Notes: a model not told the origin generated them from the letters alone. Positions 9,786 through 19,561 are shown, numbered from the stretch's first letter. The stretch is 64,000 nucleotides of DNA from Methylocapsa sp. S129 (GCF_009765995.1 NZ_LMUI01000011.1:806912-870911), one strand, 5' to 3'. Program-made: numbers and translations.

Positions 9786-10817
9786 ATGCGCGCCATCGTC
9801 GCTCACGCCGCCAAAGACCTGCGCGTTGAAAATCTGGATATCCCCGAACTCGGCGCCAACGACATTCGCGTGCGCATCGCCGCCGGCGGCATATGCGGTT
9901 CGGATCTGCACTATTACAACCACGGCGGATTTGGCGTCGTGCGTTTGCGCGAACCGATGGTGCTCGGCCACGAAATCGCCGGCGTCGTTGAGTCTGTGGG
10001 CGCCAGCGCGCGGCGGGTCAAAGCCGGCGACCGCGTCGCCGTCAGCCCCAGCCGCCCGTGCAACAAGTGCAAATTCTGCCTTGAGGGGCGGCAGAACCAA
10101 TGTCTCGATATGCGCTTTTACGGCAGCGCGATGCGCTTTCCTCATGTTCAGGGCGCCTTTCGCGAAGTCCTCGTTTGCGACGAGGCGCAGGCGCATGTCG
10201 TCGCCGACGGCGTGTCGCTCGGCGAGGCGGCGATGGCCGAGCCGCTGGCGGTCTGTCTGCATGGCGCAAGGCGCGCCGGGCCGTTGCTGGGTAAAAACGT
10301 TCTCATCACCGGCTCCGGCCCGATCGGCGCGCTGGCCGTGATCGCCGCCCGGCGCGCCGGCGCGGCGGAAATCATCGTCACCGACGTCGCCGACGGGGCT
10401 CTCGGCTTTGCGCGCAAGGTCGGCGCCGACAAGACCATCAATATCGCAGCCGAACCTCAGGCGCTCGCGCCCTACGCCGCCGACAAGGGCGCATTCGACG
10501 TGATGTTCGAAGCCTCCGGCAATGAGGCCGCGCTGCGCGGCGGTCTCGATGTCGTCAGGCCTGGCGGCGTCATCGTTCAGCTTGGCCTGGGCGGCGAGAT
10601 GAAGCTGCCGGTGAACACAATCGTCGCCAAGGAGATTGAACTGCGCGGCACGTTCCGTTTTCACGAGGAATTTGCGCTCGCCGTCGCGCTCATCGGCAAG
10701 GGTCTGGTCGATGTGAAGCCGCTGATCTCGGCGACATTGCCTTTCACCGCGGCGACCGAGGCGTTCGAACTCGCGATGGATCGGAGCCGATCGATGAAGG
10801 TGCAACTGTCCTTCTGA
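9786..10817 (+). CDS. idnD: L-idonate 5-dehydrogenase (zinc MDR family)
   Basis: Zinc-dependent medium-chain dehydrogenase that oxidises L-idonate to 5-ketogluconate, the substrate of IdnO. In 343 residues the catalytic zinc ligands are Cys37 (GGICGSDLHYY) and His62-Glu63 (LGHEIAG). The structural zinc lobe has Cys92, 95, 98 and 106 (CNKCKFC...C). The nucleotide motif is GSGPIGALA. The YYNHGGFG segment after the first cysteine is typical of idonate dehydrogenases rather than sorbitol dehydrogenases. It faces idnO across a shared control region, giving a compact idonate-to-gluconate module. Confidence 0.87.
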   Translation: MRAIVAHAAKDLRVENLDIPELGANDIRVRIAAGGICGSDLHYYNHGGFGVVRLREPMVLGHEIAGVVESVGASARRVKAGDRVAVSPSRPCNKCKFCLEGRQNQCLDMRFYGSAMRFPHVQGAFREVLVCDEAQAHVVADGVSLGEAAMAEPLAVCLHGARRAGPLLGKNVLITGSGPIGALAVIAARRAGAAEIIVTDVADGALGFARKVGADKTINIAAEPQALAPYAADKGAFDVMFEASGNEAALRGGLDVVRPGGVIVQLGLGGEMKLPVNTIVAKEIELRGTFRFHEEFALAVALIGKGLVDVKPLISATLPFTAATEAFELAMDRSRSMKVQLSF

Positions 10818-10948
10818 AAGCCACGCTGCAATCTGGTTTCAAATCGTCGCGCGTGCGATCGCTCAGAGCCTGATGAGAATTCATTGAATCGAACGGCTAT
10901 CGGCGACAGCTTCGTTATGGAGCCATTGTTCGCATGGAGGCATTTTTT

Positions 10949-12160
10949 TCACCCTTGAACGTTTCGATCAAAAGCCATCCGACTCTCATCGGGCTTAAAA
11001 TCGCCCCGCACGATCTGGAAACGCTCGAAGCGGTGCAATTCCTCTTCGATTCGCCTCTTGTGGGAAGTGGCCTTGCCCGCGCCGACCCAGGTCCATTGTT
11101 GCACAAGTAGGGCCTGCTTCTCGCGATCCGCCTTGAGGTCGATGGCGGCGACGATTTCACCGTCGACGAGCACGGGCAGGGCGAAATATCCGAGCACGCG
11201 CTTCTCCTTCGGCACATAGGCTTCAAAGCGGTGCATATAGTCGAAGAAGAGGTGCAGCCTCTTGCGCTGGATGATCAGGGGATCGAACGGCGAGAGGATG
11301 TGGGTCGTTTCGTCGGCGGCGGCGGGAAGGGCGTCGAGCGTCTGAGGCTCCGCCCAGTGCTCCACCTTCCCGCTCCCTTCGATCGCGACGGCGGCCAGGC
11401 GTCCGCGGCGCATCCTTGCTTCGATCAATTGGCGGATGGCGCCCTTGCGCCCGGCGTCGAGGTGGCAGATCGAATCGAGGCTCACCAGTCCCTGCGATCG
11501 GAGCGCCCGATCGAGCAGATAGTCGAGAATCTGTCTTTCCGACGCCGGCTTCGGCCGCTGGTCCCAGCCAAAATGGCGCTCCGGCAGCTCGTAGGTCTTG
11601 AGCATGCCGGAGCGCTCGCTGATCGTCAGCGCGCCGGTGAAGAACGCAAGCTGCAACGCCCGCTTCGACGGCTTTCTGCTGGCCCAGGCGTGATCCTTTT
11701 CCACCAAGACGTCATCTTCGATGTCGCGGATCGAGAGGGGGCCATCCTTTCGGATGAGGGTCAGGACCTTTCGCAAATGCTCCGCCTTGACCGAGGCGAA
11801 CCAGCTCTTTGGCGACTGCCGATGACGCTTCATCTCCGGCAGGAAGAAAGGCATGTCCCTGGTCGGCACATAGGAGAGGGCGTGGGTCCAATATTCGAAG
11901 ACGCTTTTATCGATGGTCTGGGCCTGGCGAAGATGCTCGCGCCGATAGTCCGGGATGCGCGTCCAGAGGATGTGGTGGTGGCAACGCTCGATCACGTTGA
12001 TGGTGTCGATCTGAAGGTAGCCCAAATGCTCCACCGCGGCGCGCGTCGCCTCGGGTCCGTCTCCGAACGGCGCGCGCTCATCGAGGCGCTGGGCGCGGAG
12101 CCAGATGCGTCTGGCGTCGGTTTTGGCGAGTGCAAAGGGCTTGGCGGGAGAATCGAGCAT
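10949..12160 (-). CDS. ycaQ: YcaQ-like winged-helix DNA glycosylase (HTH_42 family)
   Basis: 403-residue member of the HTH_42 superfamily (former DUF1006). Its E. coli relative YcaQ unhooks DNA interstrand cross-links by base excision. The catalytic motif here is Gln50-Ile-Asp52 (LGYLQIDTINVI). The Q-x-D form marks the YcaQ-like branch, in contrast to the Q-x-Q of the AlkZ-like branch. Winged-helix segments follow, and FDYMHRFEAYVPKEKR is a conserved C-terminal block. It is convergent with idnD and has its own promoter region upstream. DNA repair is inferred from the family. Confidence 0.88.
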   Translation of the reverse strand: MLDSPAKPFALAKTDARRIWLRAQRLDERAPFGDGPEATRAAVEHLGYLQIDTINVIERCHHHILWTRIPDYRREHLRQAQTIDKSVFEYWTHALSYVPTRDMPFFLPEMKRHRQSPKSWFASVKAEHLRKVLTLIRKDGPLSIRDIEDDVLVEKDHAWASRKPSKRALQLAFFTGALTISERSGMLKTYELPERHFGWDQRPKPASERQILDYLLDRALRSQGLVSLDSICHLDAGRKGAIRQLIEARMRRGRLAAVAIEGSGKVEHWAEPQTLDALPAAADETTHILSPFDPLIIQRKRLHLFFDYMHRFEAYVPKEKRVLGYFALPVLVDGEIVAAIDLKADREKQALLVQQWTWVGAGKATSHKRRIEEELHRFERFQIVRGDFKPDESRMAFDRNVQG

Positions 12161-12594
12161 GGGCGGAAGTGTAGCGGAACCGATGGCGCTTGGCAGTTAG
12201 CCACTCTTGTCGTTTACACAAGCCCTTTTCTTGCGCACTCGCAACGATCGGCCGTTGCTACGACCGGAGTTCAAACATTGGGCAATTTCGCCGTCCATCC
12301 CTTGAGCTGCGAGCGCGCGCGGCGGTGAGCGGACGGATTCTCGCCCGGGCTGACGAGCCGTCGGCGCGCCGACAAATTGTTGACCGGCATGGCGCGGCAT
12401 GAGATTCTCAGCGATGCGGAGTTCAGCGCTTTCCGGCATGCGCCTCTATCGACGCCATGTTCGCGAAAAAAAGCGCGCGGAAGGAAAGTGGCGTTTAACC
12501 CATTGATATCGCTCATTTCGCGGAAGCGCGGCTGTTTCCGTGGACGCGAATATCAATGACTTAGCGGATGTTTTGACGCACGGTTTGCTTCCCT
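12161..12594. other. Intergenic region without recognised gene
   Basis: About 434 bp between the ycaQ-like start and the end of the Nudix gene. No convincing coding frame, RNA gene or strong terminator was seen. Part of it presumably holds the ycaQ promoter. Confidence 0.45.
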
Positions 12595-13023
12595 TTACGC
12601 GCCGCGGCTATTCCCTAGCCCTTCCGCGACCCGCAAAGCCGCGATCGCCTCGCGCGCGGCCAGAGCCAGCGGCTCGGGCGGATCGCTCAGCGCGAACCAG
12701 CCGAGCGCCGCGATCTTGCTCGGCTCGCGATTGACCGGGTCGCCCGCCTTGATCGAAGCGCGGTAGACCGGCGAGACCCAATGCTGGTCGTCGATGCCGA
12801 CCATCTGGACGAGGCAGAGCAGGGGACCGAGTTCGACGGCGACGCCGACTTCCTCGAGCGTCTCGCGCCGCGCCGCCTCTTCCGCGCGCTCCAGAAAATC
12901 GACCTTGCCGCCGACCAGACTCCAACAACCCGCTTCCGGCGCCTTGCGGCGCTTGACGAGCAGAAGGCGGCCCTCGCGCACAATCGCGGCGCCGCAGCCG
13001 ACGCCGATCGCTCCGGCGCTCAC
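12595..13023 (-). CDS. Nudix hydrolase
   Basis: 142-residue hydrolase of nucleoside-diphosphate-linked compounds. The full Nudix box is present: GGKVDFLERAEEAARRE then TLEEVGV, satisfying GX5EX7REUXEEXGU. The start is the GTG at 13021-13023, which overlaps the TGA of the upstream peptidase gene as GTGA, so translation is likely coupled. A longer in-frame reading would overlap the peptidase by over 200 bp and is rejected. The substrate is unknown; housecleaning of oxidised or dinucleotide-type compounds is the usual role. Co-transcribed with the M20 peptidase. Confidence 0.88.
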   Translation of the reverse strand: MSAGAIGVGCGAAIVREGRLLLVKRRKAPEAGCWSLVGGKVDFLERAEEAARRETLEEVGVAVELGPLLCLVQMVGIDDQHWVSPVYRASIKAGDPVNREPSKIAALGWFALSDPPEPLALAAREAIAALRVAEGLGNSRGA

Positions 13024-14402
13024 GCCGCGAGCGCGGCCAGCAGGCGGGCCCAGGAGCGCGCGCCCTTGTGGAAGGAGGAGCGCTCGTATTTCTCGTTGGG
13101 CGAATGGATGGAATCGTCGTCGAGGCCGAAGCCGACCATCAGCGCATCCATGTTCAATTCGCGCTTGAACACGCCGACGATCGGGATCGAACCGCCCGAG
13201 CCGATCAAGAGGGGCGGCTTGCCCCATTCGGCCTCCAGCGCGCGGCGGGCGCGGCGCAAGGCTTCCGACTTGGTCGGCAAAACGATGGCCGGGCTCCCGC
13301 CATGGGCGATGAATTCGGCGCGCACGTCGGCGGGCAGGCGCGCCTTGACGAAAGCGCGAAAGCTTTGCGCGATCTTCTCCGGGTTTTGCTTGCCCACCAG
13401 CCGGAAGGAGACTTTGGCGCTGGCGATCGCCGGCAGCACCGTTTTTGCGCCGACGCCGGTATAGCCGCCGACGATTCCGTTGACGTCGCAGGTCGGGCGC
13501 GACCAGATCATTTCGAGCGTGCTGCGCCCTTTCTCGCCGGCCGGAACTGCGAGGCCGACCTTGCCGAGGAATTCGCCTCCGTCAAAATCGAGGTCGCGCC
13601 ATTGCGCGGCGATTTCCTCCGGCAATTCCTCGACGCCGTCGTAAAATCCGGGCAGCGCAACCGCGCCGTTGTCGTCATGAAGTTCAGCAAGGATGCCCGA
13701 GAGAACGTGGATCGGATTGATCGCCGCGCCGCCATAAAGGCCCGAATGCAGATCGCGATTGGCGGCGCGCAAGATCACCTCTTCGAACACCATGCCGCGC
13801 AGCATGGTGGTGATCGCCGGCGTTTGCTTGTCCCACATGGAGGTGTCGCAAACGAGCATGATGTCGGCTTTGAGCTCGCTGGCGTTCTCCGCCATGAAGG
13901 CGGGAAGCGAGGGCGAGCCGGTTTCCTCCTCGCCCTCGAAGAGAACGCTGACATTGCAGGGCAGGCCGCCGGTCTCGCCAAAGGCGCGGCAGGCCTCCAC
14001 AAAGGTCATCAACTGCCCCTTGTCGTCGGCGGCGCCGCGCGCGACGATGCGCTGGCCGGAATCGGCCTCGACCAATTGCGGCTCGAATGGCGGCGTCTTC
14101 CAGAGGTTCAGGGGATCGGGCGGCTGCACGTCGTAATGGCCGTAGAACAGAACATGGGGCGCGTCGCGCCGCTTCGCCTTGGCGTGCCCGACGACCATCG
14201 GCCGCCCCTTGGTCTGGCGCTTGGCCACATCGAAACCGAGGCCGCCCAATTCGCGCACTAGCCAGTCGGCGGCGCTGTCGCAATCGGGGAAGTGAGCGGG
14301 ATCGGCTGATATCGAGGGAATGGCGAGAAGCGCGAACAGGCGCGCCAAAGCGTCTGTCTGATTGGCGTCGATTTTCGCGAGGACGTCGTCGATCGTAGGC
14401 AT
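13020..14402 (-). CDS. M20-family metallopeptidase (carnosinase-like dipeptidase)
   Basis: 460-residue cytoplasmic dizinc dipeptidase of the M20 CNDP/DapE superfamily. Metal and catalytic positions are visible: His89-x-Asp91 (GHYDVQPPDP), bridging Asp126 (GAADDKG), Glu159-Glu160 (EGEEETGSP) and the late Asp in LVCDTSMWD. A dimerisation lobe sits in the middle, near residues 220-330. Substrates are probably dipeptides or N-acylated amino acids. It overlaps the Nudix gene by 4 bp. It starts at ATG 14402, about 150 bp from the end of the phosphate transporter gene. Confidence 0.92.
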   Translation of the reverse strand: MPTIDDVLAKIDANQTDALARLFALLAIPSISADPAHFPDCDSAADWLVRELGGLGFDVAKRQTKGRPMVVGHAKAKRRDAPHVLFYGHYDVQPPDPLNLWKTPPFEPQLVEADSGQRIVARGAADDKGQLMTFVEACRAFGETGGLPCNVSVLFEGEEETGSPSLPAFMAENASELKADIMLVCDTSMWDKQTPAITTMLRGMVFEEVILRAANRDLHSGLYGGAAINPIHVLSGILAELHDDNGAVALPGFYDGVEELPEEIAAQWRDLDFDGGEFLGKVGLAVPAGEKGRSTLEMIWSRPTCDVNGIVGGYTGVGAKTVLPAIASAKVSFRLVGKQNPEKIAQSFRAFVKARLPADVRAEFIAHGGSPAIVLPTKSEALRRARRALEAEWGKPPLLIGSGGSIPIVGVFKRELNMDALMVGFGLDDDSIHSPNEKYERSSFHKGARSWARLLAALAA

Positions 14403-14494
14403 GAAAGGCTCCGGCGAGTATCGATGGCGATGACTCGTGTGATTGAGAACCTATCAGCCGCGCGCGGCGTCTCCAACTGCCAAGCGGCGCTTTA

Positions 14495-14530
14495 ATAAAA
14501 AGGCGGCGTCGGCCGGAGGCGCGACGCCGC
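14495..14530 (-). terminator. Intrinsic terminator of the phosphate transporter gene
   Basis: GCGGCGTC (14503-14510) pairs perfectly with GACGCCGC (14523-14530) around a 12-base loop. Read on the minus strand, the hairpin is followed by a run of five T and then ATT. It lies 27 bp after the transporter stop codon, the expected place for rho-independent termination. Confidence 0.75.
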
Positions 14531-14556
14531 TTCAGTGGGGGTCTAGGAGTCGCGGA

Positions 14557-16173
14557 TCAGAATATCTGACGGAAGATGAAATACAGCGTGCCCGAAAGCA
14601 GCATCGCCGCCGGCAGCGTGAGAACCCAGGCGAGCGCGATATTGCGCATCGTGGAGAGCTGGATTCCCGACCCATTGGCCAGCATCGTGCCCGCCACGCC
14701 CGAAGACAGAACGTGGGTCGTCGACACCGGCAGGCCCAAACCGTCGGCGGCGCCGATCGTCGCCATCGCGATGATTTCGGCCGCGGCGCCCTGACCGTAG
14801 GTCAGATGCTCCTTGCCGATCTTCTCGCCGACGGTGACGACGATGCGCTTCCAGCCGATCATCGTGCCCAGGCCCAGCGCCAGAGCGACGACGACCTTCA
14901 CCCAGATCGGGATGAACTTCGTCGAGATGTCGAGCTGCTTGCCATAGGCTTTGAGCGCGTCGTCTTCCTCTGGCTTCAGGCCGTTCTCTTTGTCTTTGGC
15001 GAGGTTGCGAACAGCCTCGGAGGCCAGATACATGTCGTTGCGCGTGTTGCTGACCTGGCCGAAGGGCACTTTGGCGAGCGAACTATATTGATCGACCTGG
15101 TTGGCGATGTCCTTCACGAACACCGCCAGGGCAGGGTAGGTGCCTTCTGCGATCTTATGGTCATGAACATAGGCGGTGACCACGGGGCGCGGATCGCCCA
15201 GGACCTGGAAGCCGGCGCCCTGAGCCTCGATGATCTTCGCGGCGGCGTCGGAGGCTTTCGCAAAATCGGCGACGTGGCTTTCCGGCAAGGCGCGGTTGAG
15301 CGCATAGGCGGTCGGCGCGACGCCGACGAGGATAAGCATGATGAGGCCCATGCCCTTCTGTCCGTCGTTGGAGCCATGGAAGAACGAAACGCCCGTGCAG
15401 GTGAAGATCAGCAGCCCGCGAATCCACCACGGCGGCGGCGCGTCGGAGGCGGGGGCGGTGTAAAGGGTCGGCGTGCGGATCAGGGATTTCATGATCAGCA
15501 GCAGCAGCGCCGAAAGGACGAAGCCGAAGACCGGCGAAACCAACAACGCCAGGCCGACATTCTGCACTTGACTCCATTGGACGCCCGCCGTGCCGTCCTG
15601 GCCGCGCAGCAAGGCGTTGGTGATGCCCACGCCAATGATCGATCCGACCATCGTATGCGAACTGGAGGCTGGCAGGCCCAGCCACCAGGTTCCGAGGTTC
15701 CAGATAATCGCGGCGATGAGCAGGGCGAACACCATCGCAAAGCCGGCGCTCGATCCGACCCCGAGGATCAGTTCGACCGGAAGCAGCGACAGAATGCCGA
15801 ACGCGACGGCGCCCGAAGAGGTCAGCACGCCAAGGAAATTCCAGGTGCCCGACCAGATAACGGCGATCTGCGGTTGCAGCGAATGCGTGTAGATCACTGT
15901 CGCCACCGCGTTGGCGGTGTCGTGAAAGCCATTCACGAATTCAAACCCGAGCGCGATCAGCATCGCCACGCCGAGCAGAATGAACGGCAGCACGGTCGTC
16001 GGCGCGGGCGCGCCGGAAGCGGCGATGTCATGATAGATGCTATAGGCCATGAAGAACAGGCCGCCCGCCAGAACGGCGAGAAAAGCGATCACCCCTCGCA
16101 CGTCCATCGGCTTGTCGAATTTTACGGTCGCGGGGGCGCCCGCTGGCACTTGGGCATCGGTGATGGCTGTCAT
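14557..16173 (-). CDS. pit: PiT-family inorganic phosphate transporter
   Basis: 538-residue inner-membrane symporter of phosphate (usually as metal-phosphate with H+). It carries the two family signatures: GFEFVNGFHDTANAVATVIY in the N-terminal half and GLPVSTTHVLSSGVAG in the C-terminal half, plus LPASSSHTMVGSIIG. About ten hydrophobic helices are interrupted by a charged central loop (roughly residues 250-400), longer than in E. coli PitA. The ATG at 16171-16173 has AGGAG upstream and is preferred to an in-frame start 33 bp earlier. No phoU or pitA-associated DUF47 gene is adjacent. Confidence 0.93.
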   Translation of the reverse strand: MTAITDAQVPAGAPATVKFDKPMDVRGVIAFLAVLAGGLFFMAYSIYHDIAASGAPAPTTVLPFILLGVAMLIALGFEFVNGFHDTANAVATVIYTHSLQPQIAVIWSGTWNFLGVLTSSGAVAFGILSLLPVELILGVGSSAGFAMVFALLIAAIIWNLGTWWLGLPASSSHTMVGSIIGVGITNALLRGQDGTAGVQWSQVQNVGLALLVSPVFGFVLSALLLLIMKSLIRTPTLYTAPASDAPPPWWIRGLLIFTCTGVSFFHGSNDGQKGMGLIMLILVGVAPTAYALNRALPESHVADFAKASDAAAKIIEAQGAGFQVLGDPRPVVTAYVHDHKIAEGTYPALAVFVKDIANQVDQYSSLAKVPFGQVSNTRNDMYLASEAVRNLAKDKENGLKPEEDDALKAYGKQLDISTKFIPIWVKVVVALALGLGTMIGWKRIVVTVGEKIGKEHLTYGQGAAAEIIAMATIGAADGLGLPVSTTHVLSSGVAGTMLANGSGIQLSTMRNIALAWVLTLPAAMLLSGTLYFIFRQIF

Positions 16174-16347
16174 TGGGACGGCTCCTGTCGTCGAAACGCG
16201 GCGCATCTAAAGCGGTGGCGTATGACGAGTGTGTGACAGTTGCGCGCCCAGTCTGTCATAATGTGCGGGGCCGGAGTTATTTGGGCGGCGCGCAGCATAA
16301 ATGACCGCGCCGCGGGCGCAAACGCACATCGGACGTCGCGCCCTGGC

Positions 16348-17004
16348 TTACTTTGGCTGCGCGACGACGCGCAGATAGGGCTTGGGCGTCTTCCAGCCCT
16401 GGGGAAAGCGCTTTTCGGCCTCTTCGTTGGAAACCGAACCGGCGATGATCACGTCGTCGCCATTCCTCCAATTGGCCGGCGTCGCGACCTTATGCTTGGC
16501 CGTGAGCTGCAGGCTGTCGATGACGCGCAGCACCTCGTCGAAATTGCGCCCCGTCGTCATGGGATAGACGAGCTGCAGCTTCACGCTCTTGTCGGGGGCG
16601 ATGACGAAGACGGTGCGCACCGTCTGGTTGTCAGCGGCGGTGCGCCCTTCCGATCCGCCGGGGGTTGCGGCCGGCAACATGCCATAAGCCTTGGCGATGG
16701 ACAGGTCGGTGTCGCCGATCATCGGATAGTTCGGCGCCGTCCCCTGCGTTTCTTCGATATCCTTGGCCCATTTGGCGTGGGAATCGATGGGGTCGACGGA
16801 AAGGCCGATGATCTTGGTTCCGCGCTTGTCGAACTCCGCCTTCAGATTGGCCATGGCGCCAAGCTCCGTCGTGCAGACGGGCGTGAAATCCTTGGGATGG
16901 GAAAACAGCACGCCCCAGGAATCGCCGAGCCATTCATGGAAGCGAATAGTCCCTTGAGTCGTCTGGGCCGTGAAATCGGGGGCGGTTTGTCCAAGCTGCA
17001 ACAT
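16348..17004 (-). CDS. 1-Cys peroxiredoxin (Prx6 type)
   Basis: 218-residue cytoplasmic peroxidase of H2O2 and organic peroxides. The peroxidatic Cys44 sits in HPKDFTPVCTTELG. There is no second catalytic cysteine, and the long C-terminal extension ending in YLRVVAQPK is typical of the Prx6 branch. The ATG at 17002-17004 is preceded by GAAAGAG; an upstream in-frame ATG would add 19 residues not typical for the family. It is divergent from the small gene at 17292 and upstream of pit on the same strand, though 174 bp apart. Confidence 0.92.
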   Translation of the reverse strand: MLQLGQTAPDFTAQTTQGTIRFHEWLGDSWGVLFSHPKDFTPVCTTELGAMANLKAEFDKRGTKIIGLSVDPIDSHAKWAKDIEETQGTAPNYPMIGDTDLSIAKAYGMLPAATPGGSEGRTAADNQTVRTVFVIAPDKSVKLQLVYPMTTGRNFDEVLRVIDSLQLTAKHKVATPANWRNGDDVIIAGSVSNEEAEKRFPQGWKTPKPYLRVVAQPK

Positions 17005-17291
17005 AGCGGGCTCTTTCCCGGGCTCATTGCCCGTCCGCGTCGCGTATGATGCGACGTTCATCGAGAATTGCCTGGAATTACCTTATTCGATCCGGTCGAG
17101 AGGATCAATCGACGAATCATATAGACTGAGAGCGCTGAGAGGCTCGCGTCTCCTTGTTCGGCAATTGACCTGGAGTCATGGCGCCGCTCCGTTCCGCCAT
17201 GCCGTCATTCGCGCGCTTGATTTTGCCGCGGGAAGCGGCGACATGAAGACCTGACAATTTCCCAACCGTCCCTATCCCTTAAGGAGAGACT

Positions 17292-17699
17292 ATGGACAAT
17301 CTGATCGCGCGCGTCGCCACCGCCGCCGATGTCACGCCTGACATCGCGCGCCAGGCGGTCAGTCTGGTTGTCGATTTCGTCAAGCGGGAAGCGCCGCAAG
17401 ACGCCGTTGATAAGCTCCTGGCCAAGGCGCCGGCCCTGAACGCCATTGTCGCCTCCGGACAAGGGACCAGCGGCGAAGGTATGGGCGGCTTCGTGAAAGG
17501 GCTGATGGGCGTCGCCGCCGGCGCCATGGGCGGCGGCGGCATTATGGCGCTCGGCAGCCAGCTCATGGGGCTCGGCCTTGGCATGGATCAGATTCAGACG
17601 ATCGGCAAGGAAGTATTCGCCTATGCGCGCGAAGTCGCCGGCGACGACGTCGTGGGTGAAATCGCGGGCGCCATTCCGGGTCTGTCGCAGTTCATCTAG
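17292..17699 (+). CDS. Conserved small glycine-rich helical protein, unknown function
   Basis: 135-residue protein without a signal peptide. The N-terminal 55 residues look like a helical bundle (ARQAVSLVVDFVKREAPQ). A hydrophobic glycine-rich stretch follows (MGVAAGAMGGGGIMALG, about residues 72-88) that could insert into a membrane, and then an acidic C-terminus. The gene has an AAGGAG ribosome site just before ATG. It ends 17 bp before mutA on the same strand, so the two are probably co-transcribed. Whether it assists the mutase is not known. Confidence 0.7.
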   Translation: MDNLIARVATAADVTPDIARQAVSLVVDFVKREAPQDAVDKLLAKAPALNAIVASGQGTSGEGMGGFVKGLMGVAAGAMGGGGIMALGSQLMGLGLGMDQIQTIGKEVFAYAREVAGDDVVGEIAGAIPGLSQFI

Positions 17700-17716
17700 C
17701 CATCGGCGGGACCGAT

Positions 17717-19561
17717 ATGACAGGTCTGGCGGGGACTTTCGCGCCGACGGACGAACAACAGTGGCGCAAGCTGGTCGCTGGCGCCCTCAAAGGCGGCGCG
17801 TTCGAAAAGCTCGTCTCGCACAGCGACGACGGGTTTGACATCCAGCCTATCTATAGCCGCCGCGACGGTCCGAGGGTTCCTCGCACAGGCGGTTCCTGGC
17901 GCGTGCTGGCGCGCGTCGATCATCCCGACGCCGCTGTCGCCAATGTCCAGGCGCTCGACGATTTGACCAACGGCGCCGACGGGCTCGAAATCATTTTCGC
18001 CGGCGCTGGCGGCGCCTATGGTTACGGCGTGGCCCGCATCGACGCCGCCGGGCTCGAAGCCTTGTTCGAGGGCGTCCGGTTTGATGCCGGCCTGACCCTC
18101 GAACTCGATCTCGGCCCGGCCGCCGAAGATCAGGCGCTCGCCGTCGCCGCCCTTGTCGAGGCAAGCGGAGCCGATCGGACGGCCCTCGATCTCTCCTTCG
18201 GTCTTGATCCGCTCGGCGCTTTGGCGCGCTGCGGCCGCGCGCGGGAAGAATGGCGGGAAATGGCGCGTCGTCTCAGTCAATTCGCGACGGCGCTCAAGGG
18301 GCGCGGGTTCGCCGGCCCTTTTGTCGTCGCCGATGCGCGCTGCGTGCATGCCGCGGGCGGGTCGCAGGCGCAGGAGCTTGCCTTCGCTCTATCCGCCGGA
18401 GTCGATTATCTGCGCGCGCTCAGCGACAATGGCTTCGAGCCGGAGGCCGCGCGAGCGGGCATTGCGTTTCGCCTCGCCGCGGATGCCGATGAATTCATGA
18501 GCCTGGCCAAATTCCGCGCCTTGCGATGGCTTTGGGCGCGTGTCGAGGAAGCCTGTGACTTGCCGCCGCGCCCGACCCGCATCCATGGCGAGACCGCCTG
18601 GCGGATGATGAGCGCGCGCGATCCTTGGGTGAATGTGCTGCGCGGCGCCATGGCGGTCTTTTGCGCCGGATTGGGCGGCGCCGATAGCGTCAGCGTTGCG
18701 CCATTCACGCAAGCGATCGGCCTGCCCGATTCCTTCGCGCGGCGGCTGGCGCGCAACTCTCAACTGGTTCTGCTGGAAGAGTCGCATCTTGGTTTTGTCG
18801 CCGATCCCGCCGCCGGCGCCGGCGCGTTCGAGGCGCTGACGCAGGCTTTGAGCGAAAAGGCCTGGAGTCTGTTTCAAACCTTCGAAGCTCAGGGCGGCGT
18901 TTACGCGGCGCTTCAGCGCGGTGACTTTCAGGACGAGGTCGCCAAAGTCGCTGAGGCGCGCGCGCGCGATGTCGCGCGCCGAAAGACGCCCCTAACGGGC
19001 GTGAGCGATTTTCCCGATCTCGCAGAGGTCAAGGTCGAGACGCTCGCCGCAGCGCGGCCGCGCTTTGCCTATGAAGGCGAAAAGCGCGCGGCGCCGCTGG
19101 AGCCTCACCGGCTGGCCGAACCGTTCGAAGCCCTGCGCGACGCGTCCGACGCGGCTTTGGCGCGCGATGGTCGCCGCCCTGCGATTTTCCTCGCCAATCT
19201 TGGCTCGACCGCGGCCTTCGGCGCGCGCGCGGCTTTCGCCAAAAGCCTGTTCGAAGCCGGCGGCGTCGAGGCGCTCGGCAATGACGGCTTTGCCAGCGCC
19301 TCGGAAGCCGCCGCGGCATTCAGGGCGAGCGGCGCGAGGCTTGCCTGCCTTTGCTCGTCCGATGAGGCTTACGCCGCAATGGCGGAGGACGCCGCCCGGG
19401 CGCTTAAAAGCGCCGGTGCGCAGGACATCTTTCTTGCTGGCAAGCCAGGCGAACGCGAGGCCGCGCTGAGGGCGGCGGGCGTCGATGGGTTTGTCTTCGC
19501 CGGTTGCGATGCGTTGGCCGCGCTGCGCGCCGCCTATCAGGCGATCGCCTCGACGGCTTGA
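17717..19561 (+). CDS. mutA: Methylmalonyl-CoA mutase small (beta) subunit
   Basis: Non-catalytic partner of the adenosylcobalamin-dependent mutase that interconverts methylmalonyl-CoA and succinyl-CoA. The 614 residues show the MM_CoA_mutase barrel (FDIQPIYSRRD near residue 42; RIHGETAWRMMSARDPWVN near 290) and a degenerate C-terminal flavodoxin-like domain. The B12 motif D-x-H-x2-G is missing from that domain, as expected for the small subunit. It starts 17 bp after the small gene upstream. Its catalytic partner mutB is not adjacent but 2.8 kb downstream, beyond two unrelated genes, which is unusual. Confidence 0.92.
   Translation: MTGLAGTFAPTDEQQWRKLVAGALKGGAFEKLVSHSDDGFDIQPIYSRRDGPRVPRTGGSWRVLARVDHPDAAVANVQALDDLTNGADGLEIIFAGAGGAYGYGVARIDAAGLEALFEGVRFDAGLTLELDLGPAAEDQALAVAALVEASGADRTALDLSFGLDPLGALARCGRAREEWREMARRLSQFATALKGRGFAGPFVVADARCVHAAGGSQAQELAFALSAGVDYLRALSDNGFEPEAARAGIAFRLAADADEFMSLAKFRALRWLWARVEEACDLPPRPTRIHGETAWRMMSARDPWVNVLRGAMAVFCAGLGGADSVSVAPFTQAIGLPDSFARRLARNSQLVLLEESHLGFVADPAAGAGAFEALTQALSEKAWSLFQTFEAQGGVYAALQRGDFQDEVAKVAEARARDVARRKTPLTGVSDFPDLAEVKVETLAAARPRFAYEGEKRAAPLEPHRLAEPFEALRDASDAALARDGRRPAIFLANLGSTAAFGARAAFAKSLFEAGGVEALGNDGFASASEAAAAFRASGARLACLCSSDEAYAAMAEDAARALKSAGAQDIFLAGKPGEREAALRAAGVDGFVFAGCDALAALRAAYQAIASTA

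Noticed and set aside
14443..16236. 597-codon open frame on the plus strand
   Set aside because: Antisense to the PiT transporter; extremely charged low-complexity composition and no ribosome site.
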